From NCBI GenBank assembly GCA_007127625.1, contig SKYZ01000196.1, forward strand, positions 1 through 10,658: DNA of 10,658 bases, read 5' to 3'. The first letter of the stretch is position 1. Every line of letters starts with the position of its first letter. The notes beneath the pieces were generated by a model. It saw only the letters and a list, made by a program, of their open reading frames with translations. It ran no database searches and was not told where the DNA came from. Below, piece by piece: positions 5,993 to 10,658 of the stretch. Origin of the DNA: Aquisalimonas sp. GTDB taxonomy: Bacteria > Pseudomonadota > Gammaproteobacteria > Nitrococcales > Aquisalimonadaceae. The position numbers were made by a program, and so were the translations under genes.

Positions 5993-6820
5993 GTGGCCTC
6001 CAGAGAAATCGTGCCGGAGCATTACCAGGCGTTTCGTGCCTTCCTGGAACAGTCCTGCGGGATCGTTCTCGGGGACAACAAGCAGTATCTGGTGTCCAGT
6101 CGGCTCGGCCATCTGATGGAGCGGGAGGGCATCAAGGATCTGGGCGAGCTGGTCTACCACGTCCAGCAGCGCGGAGGGCAGCGCCTTCGCGGCATGGTCA
6201 TCGAGGCCATGACCACCAACGAAACCCAGTGGTTCCGGGATACCTATCCCTTCACCATCCTGCAGGACACCCTGTTGCCGGAGTACGTCAAACGGGGCCA
6301 GCAGCAGTTGCGCATCTGGTCGGCAGCGTGTTCGTCGGGGCAGGAAGTGTATTCCCTGAGCATTGCCCTGGAAGAGTATCGGGCGCGCGGGGCGCGTCTG
6401 GAGGCCGAGATCGTCGGCACCGACATCTCCCCGGCAATGGTCGCCCAGGCCAAGGAAGCGAAATACTCCGCGTCCACCATCAATCGGGGCCTCAGCCCCG
6501 AGCGGCGGGACCGCTACTTTCAGCGCAGCGGCGACAGCTGGGTCGTTCGGCCCGAGATCCGTCGCCGAGGCCAGTTCATGGTCCACAATCTGCTGGAGAG
6601 CTACGCCAGCCTTGGCCGTTTCGACATCATTTTCTGTCGTAACGTGCTGATCTACTTCTCCGCCACCTCCCGGGAGAACATTCTCAACCGCATGATCCAG
6701 CAGATGCGGCCGGGCGGCTATCTCATCGTCGGCGCCTCCGAGTCGCTGGCGCGCCATACGGGTGATCTGCAAATGATCCGAAGCCACGGCGGTGTGATCT
6801 ACAAACTGCGGGAGCGGTGA
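5993..6820 (+). CDS. cheR: chemotaxis protein methyltransferase CheR
   Basis: Transfers methyl groups from S-adenosylmethionine to glutamates of chemoreceptors, the adaptation arm of chemotaxis. It acts in the cytoplasm at the receptor array. Numbered from GTG 5993 (275 aa). Seen: a helical N-terminal domain (about 9-75), TTNETQWFRD (74-83), SAM-binding motif I as LRIWSAACSSGQE (106-118), acidic loop GTDIS (142-146), and motif FCRNVLIYF (214-222) followed by GGYLIVGASESL (241-252). The length is typical. Start choice: AGGA (5979-5982) suits GTG 5993 (ten bases) or TTG 5990 (seven bases). A further upstream GTG (5939) has no ribosome site. It follows cheV by about 100 bases. No cheB or other che genes lie in the window. 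Confidence 0.95.
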   Translation: MASREIVPEHYQAFRAFLEQSCGIVLGDNKQYLVSSRLGHLMEREGIKDLGELVYHVQQRGGQRLRGMVIEAMTTNETQWFRDTYPFTILQDTLLPEYVKRGQQQLRIWSAACSSGQEVYSLSIALEEYRARGARLEAEIVGTDISPAMVAQAKEAKYSASTINRGLSPERRDRYFQRSGDSWVVRPEIRRRGQFMVHNLLESYASLGRFDIIFCRNVLIYFSATSRENILNRMIQQMRPGGYLIVGASESLARHTGDLQMIRSHGGVIYKLRER

Positions 6821-6828
6821 TCCGCTAA

Positions 6829-6874
6829 CGGCAAACCGCTGCCCTGGCGGCAAGGCATTGCCGCACAGTTGCCG
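6829..6874. promoter_or_regulatory. cluster of CGGCAA/TTGCCG sites, candidate enhancer for the flgB sigma-54 promoter
   Basis: CGGCAA occurs at 6829-6834 and 6848-6853; its complement TTGCCG occurs at 6858-6863 and 6869-6874. The second and third form a perfect interrupted palindrome, GCGGCAA-GGCA-TTGCCGC (6847-6864). The cluster lies 135-180 bp upstream of the -24 element, the usual distance for NtrC-type activators such as FlrC/FleR. From memory, FlrC and FlbD sites contain CGGCA-type half-sites; I could not check this. The same bases could fold as a hairpin after cheR, but no T-run follows. Confidence 0.45.
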
Positions 6875-7008
6875 CCTTGCGGCCGCCGGAATTCCGTCAT
6901 CATCGTTATCGACCGGCGGCGGTGAACCTTGAATCCGCGACGCCAGCGGCCCCGGGCGATTCGGCTATCCCCGCTCCGACCCCGTCCCGGAGGGCTCCCT
7001 CGAGCCTA

Positions 7009-7024
7009 TGGCACGCCTCTTGCT
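7009..7024 (+). promoter_or_regulatory. sigma-54 (RpoN) promoter of the flgB operon
   Basis: TGGCACG (7009-7015), four bases, TTGCT (7020-7024) matches the RpoN consensus at every conserved position, with GG and GC ten bases apart. Transcription should start near 7035, about 25 bases before the flgB ATG and just upstream of its Shine-Dalgarno site. Confidence 0.95.
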
Positions 7025-7058
7025 AGGTTGTCAGGCAACAACAGCAGGAGGCAGACCC

Positions 7059-7472
7059 ATGAGCCTTTCCTTTGACAACGCAGTAGGCGTCCACCCGGCG
7101 GCGCTCAAGCTTCGCGGTGAGCGTCACCAGATGCTCTCGGAGAATCTGGCCAACGCCGATACGCCGAACTACAAGGCCCGGGACATGGATTTCGCCAGTG
7201 CCCTCGAGCAGGCCCAGCGCGGCCAGGGTGACCAGGGCGGCGGGCTTCAGATGGCTTCCACCCACGCCAACCATCTGCCAGGGCAGTCCCAGGGGCAGGG
7301 CAGTCCCGACGCCCTTTACCGCGTGCCGCACAGCCCCTCGCTGGACGGCAACACGGTGGAGACGCAGGTGGAGCAGGCCAAGTTCGCGGAGAACACCGTG
7401 CAGTATCGCGCCTCGCTGGATTTCCTGGGCGGGCGCATTTCGTCCCTGGTGGGCGCCATCCGAGGGGAATAA
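7059..7472 (+). CDS. flgB: flagellar basal body rod protein FlgB
   Basis: A 137-residue proximal rod subunit, exported by the flagellar type III system and assembled in the periplasm. Seen: the conserved N-terminal axial-protein helix with SENLANADTPNYKARDMDF (28-46), the family signature. The C-terminal helix has FAENTVQYRASLDFLGGRI (110-128). A Gln/Gly-rich loop of about 30 residues (51-80) separates the two. The start is ATG 7059, with a perfect AGGAGG (7046-7051) seven bases upstream. A longer frame from ATG 7008 would overlap the sigma-54 promoter and begin before the predicted transcript, so it is excluded. First gene of the flgBCDEF operon. Confidence 0.97.
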   Translation: MSLSFDNAVGVHPAALKLRGERHQMLSENLANADTPNYKARDMDFASALEQAQRGQGDQGGGLQMASTHANHLPGQSQGQGSPDALYRVPHSPSLDGNTVETQVEQAKFAENTVQYRASLDFLGGRISSLVGAIRGE

Positions 7473-7475
7473 GCC

Positions 7476-7904
7476 ATGTCCGTATTCAAGGTATTCGACG
7501 TTGCCGGCTCGGCCATGAACGCGCAGTCCCTGCGCCTGAACATGACCGCCAGCAACATGGCCAACGCGGAGACCGTTGCCGGCAATCCGGAGGAGGCGTA
7601 CCGAGCCAAGCAGCCCGTGTTTGCCGCCGCCATGCAGGCGGTGCAGGGCGGCAACCCGTCCGAGCGCGCTGCAACCGGGGTCGCCATGCGGGATGTGGTC
7701 GAGAGCGATGCCCCGAACAAGCCACTGCACATGCCCGGGCATCCGGAAGCAGACGACAACGGCTATGTGTACCGCTCCAACGTCAACACCGTGGAGGAGA
7801 TGGTGAACATGATCTCCGCCTCCCGCTCGTACCAGAACAACGTCGAGGTCATGAACACCTCGAAGGAACTCGCGCTGCATACCCTGCAGCTCGGCCAGAA
7901 CTGA
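7476..7904 (+). CDS. flgC: flagellar basal body rod protein FlgC
   Basis: A 142-residue proximal rod subunit. Seen: the N-terminal axial motif MNAQSLRLNMTASNMANAET (14-33) and the C-terminal helix with EEMVNMISASRSYQNNVEVM (106-125), both family hallmarks. The length is slightly above average. It starts three bases after the flgB stop codon, and its GAGGGG ribosome site lies inside the last flgB codons, so translation is probably coupled to flgB. FlgB and FlgC are adjacent in nearly all flagellated proteobacteria. Confidence 0.97.
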   Translation: MSVFKVFDVAGSAMNAQSLRLNMTASNMANAETVAGNPEEAYRAKQPVFAAAMQAVQGGNPSERAATGVAMRDVVESDAPNKPLHMPGHPEADDNGYVYRSNVNTVEEMVNMISASRSYQNNVEVMNTSKELALHTLQLGQN

Positions 7905-7915
7905 GGGCGAACGCC

Positions 7916-8593
7916 ATGATGGGACTTGATGCGCTGATGGGTGGGAACGACAGCTCGAAGATCGAGCAGCCGGACGATGCCCGGGGCCAGACGGTGGACG
8001 AGCTCAGCTCGGAGGATTTCCTCAAGCTGATGATCGCGCAATTCCAGAATCAGGATCCCTTCGAGCCCATGGAGAGCGGCGAGATGATGGGGCAGATGGC
8101 GCACTTCTCCACGGCCAACGGGGTCTCCGAGCTGCAGCAGTCCTTCGAGAAGTTTGCCGATGACATGAACAAGGATCAGGCCCTGCGGGCTGCCTCCCTG
8201 GTCGGCCGCAACGTGCTCGTGGACAGCAATACCATGCCGCTGGGTCAGGACGGGCTCAGCGGTGTTGTCCGGCTGCCGCGCAACACGGAAAGCCTGAACA
8301 TCACCATCCAGGACAGTTCCGGCCAGACGGTCCACGAAATGGCGCTGGGCCGGCAAGGCGAGGGCGAAGTGCCGTTCCACTGGGATGGTCGCGATGACAG
8401 CGGTAACCAGCTGCCGTCGGGTAACTACCGGGTCCGGGCGGAGATCGGTAGCGGTGATGGCAGCACGGCTGTCGACACGTTGGCGTCCGCACCGGTGAAC
8501 AGCGTCAGCCTCGAGGGTGACGGGCGCAGCCCGAAGCTGAGCCTGGAGGGTGTCGGTGAGTTCGATCTGGACTCGGTCCGTCACATTCAATAA
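7916..8593 (+). CDS. flgD: flagellar hook assembly scaffold (hook cap) FlgD
   Basis: A 225-residue protein that caps the growing hook and helps insert FlgE subunits, then is discarded. Seen: the conserved cap segment SSEDFLKLMIAQFQNQDPFEP (31-51), then a Met/Gln-rich amphipathic region ending near residue 80. A FlgD Ig/FN3-like beta domain follows, with FHWDGRDDSGNQLPSGNYRV (154-173). Adjacent ATG codons at 7916 and 7919 could both serve; GAGGG overlapping the flgC stop suits the first. The sequence is acid-rich (for example residues 13-34 and 80-84), in line with the halophile signature in FlgE. Eleven bases after flgC, same operon. Confidence 0.96.
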   Translation: MMGLDALMGGNDSSKIEQPDDARGQTVDELSSEDFLKLMIAQFQNQDPFEPMESGEMMGQMAHFSTANGVSELQQSFEKFADDMNKDQALRAASLVGRNVLVDSNTMPLGQDGLSGVVRLPRNTESLNITIQDSSGQTVHEMALGRQGEGEVPFHWDGRDDSGNQLPSGNYRVRAEIGSGDGSTAVDTLASAPVNSVSLEGDGRSPKLSLEGVGEFDLDSVRHIQ

Positions 8594-8608
8594 CGAAGGG
8601 GTGCATCC

Positions 8609-9880
8609 ATGTCTTTCAACATTTCGCTTTCCGGTCTCAATGCCGCCTCATCCGACCTGGATGTGACCAGCAATAATATCTCCAACAGCGCGACGGTGGG
8701 CTTCAAGGGCTCCCGGGCGGAATTCGCGGACGTGTTCGCCAGCTCCCAGCTCGGCGTCGCCTCCAACGCTGTCGGCCAGGGTGTCCGGCTGCAGAACGTG
8801 GCCCAGCAGTTCACCCAGGGGCAGTTCGATTTCACCGGTAACAGCCTGGATCTCGGGGTGAACGGTGAAGGCTTCTTCCGCATGAGCGATGAAGAAGGCG
8901 CGGTGTCCTATACCCGCAACGGTGCCTTCCAGCTCGATAACGAGGGACAGATCGTCAATGCCGACGGGCTGCAGCTCACCGGCTATCCGGCGGATAACGA
9001 CGGCAATATTGGTGGGGAGACCGGTCCGTTGCAGGTCAATACCGGTAACGTGCCGCCGCAGGCCACTAGCGACATCGACGTCAATGCCAACCTGCAGTCG
9101 TCAGCCGAGCCCCCGGAAGCGGATTTCGACGTTGATGACCCGGAGAGCTACAACTTCTCCACCGCGACCACGGTGTACGACACGCAGGGTGGCTCGCATA
9201 CCGCCAACTTCTTCTTCAGCAAGATGGACCCGGACGATGACGCCATTGATGGCATCGACGGCGGCGAGAACACTTGGGCGGTCAACCTGGAGGTCGGTGG
9301 TGTCGTCGATGGTCCGCGTTACCTCAACTTCGGTACGGACGGCTCCTTCGATTCGGTCACCGATGGTGATGGCGATCCTGCTGACGGGCCCTACCAGTTC
9401 GCTGCTGGCGACATCGATGCACTCGCGGGGGCAGACGATCTGGACATCGACGTGGATTACTCGTCCATGACCCAGTTCGGCACGCCCTCGGCGGTGAGTG
9501 AGCTGCGCCAGAACGGCTTCGAGGCCGGTGAGTTCTCGAGTCTGGAGGTTGAGGAGGACGGCACCATCTTCGGCCGCTACACCAATGGTGAGTCCCGGGC
9601 CCTCGGCCAGGTGGCCCTCGCGCGGTTCCCCAGCGAGCAGAATCTCACGGAGATCGGCGACAACCTCTGGGTGGAAAGTGCCGAGTCCGGTGAACCCATC
9701 ATCGGTGAGCCGGGAACCTCCAGCCTGGGCGCCATCCAGGGTGGTGCCCTGGAACAGTCCAACGTCGACATCACCGAGCAGCTGGTGAACATGATCACCG
9801 CGCAGCGCAACTTCCAGGCCAATGCGCAGATGATCAGCACCCAGGATCAGGTCACCCAGGAGATCCTCAACATCCGCTGA
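8609..9880 (+). CDS. flgE: flagellar hook protein FlgE
   Basis: A 423-residue subunit of the extracellular hook, the flexible joint between rod and filament. Seen: the N-terminal axial domain with LSGLNAASSDLDVTSNNISN (7-26), TVGFKGSRAEFADVF (29-43), hook-type beta domains (about 75-360), and the C-terminal helix with SNVDITEQLVNMITAQRNFQ (384-403). The length is near the usual 400-440. The protein is extremely acidic: a hand count gives about 68 Asp/Glu against 13 Lys/Arg with only two lysines, and 20 Asp lie in residues 207-283. Such a surface is known from proteins exposed to high salt. The start is ATG 8609, with an AAGGGG site seven bases upstream; 15 bases after flgD. Confidence 0.97.
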   Translation: MSFNISLSGLNAASSDLDVTSNNISNSATVGFKGSRAEFADVFASSQLGVASNAVGQGVRLQNVAQQFTQGQFDFTGNSLDLGVNGEGFFRMSDEEGAVSYTRNGAFQLDNEGQIVNADGLQLTGYPADNDGNIGGETGPLQVNTGNVPPQATSDIDVNANLQSSAEPPEADFDVDDPESYNFSTATTVYDTQGGSHTANFFFSKMDPDDDAIDGIDGGENTWAVNLEVGGVVDGPRYLNFGTDGSFDSVTDGDGDPADGPYQFAAGDIDALAGADDLDIDVDYSSMTQFGTPSAVSELRQNGFEAGEFSSLEVEEDGTIFGRYTNGESRALGQVALARFPSEQNLTEIGDNLWVESAESGEPIIGEPGTSSLGAIQGGALEQSNVDITEQLVNMITAQRNFQANAQMISTQDQVTQEILNIR

Positions 9881-9891
9881 TCCATGATCAG
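9877..9891 (+). repeat. hairpin over the flgE stop codon
   Basis: CTGATC-CAT-GATCAG is a perfect 6-bp stem with a three-base loop. It contains the flgE TGA (9878-9880) and ends four bases before the flgF Shine-Dalgarno site (AGGGGA, 9895-9900). It could protect the flgE message end or lower flgF translation relative to flgE; there is no T-run, so it is not a terminator. Confidence 0.45.
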
Positions 9892-9908
9892 CGCAGGGGA
9901 AACAAGCC

Positions 9909-10652
9909 ATGGACAATTTCGCGTATCTCTCCATGACCGGTGCCAAGCACGCCCTCCAGGCGCAGCAGCACACCAGTCACAACCTGGCCAACGCCAACAC
10001 GCCGGGCTTCCGGGCCGATCTCGATCAGCTCATCACCCATCCGGTGAGCGGCCCCGGTTTCGACAGTCGTGCCTATTCGGCCGAATCCAGCGTGGGCGCG
10101 GACTTCCGCCCCGGCCCCATCCAGAACACCGGGCGCGACATGGACGTGGCCATGCGCGGTGAGGGCTTCATTGCCGTGCAGGGTGACAACGGCGACGAGG
10201 CCTACAGCCGGCGCGGCGACCTGCGGGTGTCGGATGTGGGCATGCTGGAGAACGGAGCGGGCCAGCTGGTCATGGGAGAGAACGGACCCGTGGCCGTGCC
10301 GCCGGCGGACAAGGTGGAAATCGGTGACGACGGCACCATCAGCATCGTGCCGCCGGGGGCGCAGGCCGACGAACTTGCGGTGATCGACCGCATCAAGCTG
10401 GTGAACCCGCCCACAGACGAACTGGAGAAAGGGCAGGACGGCCTGTTCCGCCTCGCCGGCGGCGACATTGCGCCGGCGGACGGCCAGATGCGACTGCAGT
10501 CCGGCGCGCTGGAGGGCAGCAACGTGAACTCGGTGGAGGCGATGGTGGAGCTCATCGACAACCAGCGCCAGTTCGAGACCCACGTGAAGATGCTCACCAA
10601 GGCCGAAGAGAACGATTCCTCGAGCAGCCAGCTCCTGCGCATGCAGGGCTGA
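9909..10652 (+). CDS. flgF: flagellar basal body rod protein FlgF
   Basis: A 247-residue proximal rod subunit, of normal family length. Seen: the N-terminal axial segment SHNLANANTPGFRADLDQ (23-40), the FlgF/FlgG-type core with DMDVAMRGEGFIAVQGDNGD (77-96), and the C-terminal helix with EGSNVNSVEAMVELIDNQRQFE (about 203-224) followed by a Ser-rich tail. ATG 9909 has AGGGGA eight bases upstream. The gap after flgE is 28 bases, the largest in the operon, and carries the hairpin at 9877-9891. The gene is complete; only six bases follow its stop codon. flgG is expected next, beyond the window. Confidence 0.97.
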   Translation: MDNFAYLSMTGAKHALQAQQHTSHNLANANTPGFRADLDQLITHPVSGPGFDSRAYSAESSVGADFRPGPIQNTGRDMDVAMRGEGFIAVQGDNGDEAYSRRGDLRVSDVGMLENGAGQLVMGENGPVAVPPADKVEIGDDGTISIVPPGAQADELAVIDRIKLVNPPTDELEKGQDGLFRLAGGDIAPADGQMRLQSGALEGSNVNSVEAMVELIDNQRQFETHVKMLTKAEENDSSSSQLLRMQG

Positions 10653-10658
10653 ACCGAA

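Larger units (their letters stand above)
6821..7058. other. cheR-flgB intergenic region
   Basis: A 238-base gap with no supported gene. It contains a cluster of CGGCAA/TTGCCG hexamers near its left end (6829-6874) and a consensus sigma-54 promoter near its right end. The middle (about 6880-7005) shows nothing I can assign. Confidence 0.7.

Noticed and set aside
5741..6853. A 370-codon leftward open frame over cheR
   Set aside because: It is the complement of conserved cheR and the end of cheV and has no recognisable domain.
7008..7058. An upstream ATG giving a longer FlgB
   Set aside because: It lies within the sigma-54 promoter and upstream of the predicted transcript; ATG 7059 has a perfect ribosome site and the family's usual N-terminus.
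7023..7880. Leftward open frame of 285 codons antisense to flgB/flgC
   Set aside because: Shadow frame rich in His/Gly/Val/Arg opposite two conserved rod genes.
1..10658. tRNA or rRNA genes, CRISPR arrays, insertion sequences, defence systems or prophage genes
   Set aside because: I looked for these on both strands and saw none; the window is a conventional, continuous chromosomal flagellar region with uniform base composition.

Overview
The window reads as part of a GC-rich (roughly two-thirds G+C by eye) gammaproteobacterial chromosome. It is dominated by the early half of a polar-type flagellar/chemotaxis cluster. The order flgN-flgM-flgA (leftward), then cheV, cheR, flgB, flgC, flgD, flgE, flgF (rightward) is the arrangement known from Vibrio and Pseudomonas. 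The strongly acidic FlgE and the acidic stretches in FlgD and FlgF suggest a halophilic or haloalkaliphilic member (Ectothiorhodospiraceae-like or Halomonas-like). That placement is inference; nothing here fixes the genus.

Left part (1-2935): the window opens inside a leftward Crp/Fnr-family regulator whose C-terminal end lies outside. A 408-base intergenic gap separates it from a rightward DHA2-type MFS transporter, followed by an 80-residue membrane protein of unknown function. Behind that gene lies a noncoding stretch with four well-formed RNA hairpins, the last a textbook intrinsic terminator (2900-2932). It is a candidate small RNA or a structured 3' UTR.

Middle part (3044-4944): flgM (anti-sigma-28) and flgN (export chaperone) form a leftward pair behind a nearly perfect sigma-28 promoter. 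flgA (P-ring assembly chaperone) lies upstream of them and is preceded by a sigma-54-type promoter. cheV diverges from flgA and has its own sigma-28-type promoter, with a perfect 7-bp-arm palindrome across its spacer and -10.

Right part (4944-10658): cheV and cheR (chemotaxis coupling/adaptation) precede the rod/hook operon flgBCDEF, which is tightly spaced and presumably continues with flgG beyond the window. flgB is preceded by a consensus-perfect sigma-54 promoter. About 135-180 bp upstream of it, four CGGCAA/TTGCCG hexamers lie within 46 bp, placed where an enhancer for a FlrC/FleR-type activator would be expected.

Together the promoters outline the usual hierarchy: sigma-54 plus an enhancer-binding activator drives hook-basal-body genes (flgA, flgBCDEF), and sigma-28 drives flgMN and cheV once FlgM has been exported. 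I found no wholly new multi-gene system. The points most worth following are the structured RNA at 2774-2932, the CGGCAA cluster, the acidified hook protein, and the MFS pump lacking the usual TM1 aspartate.
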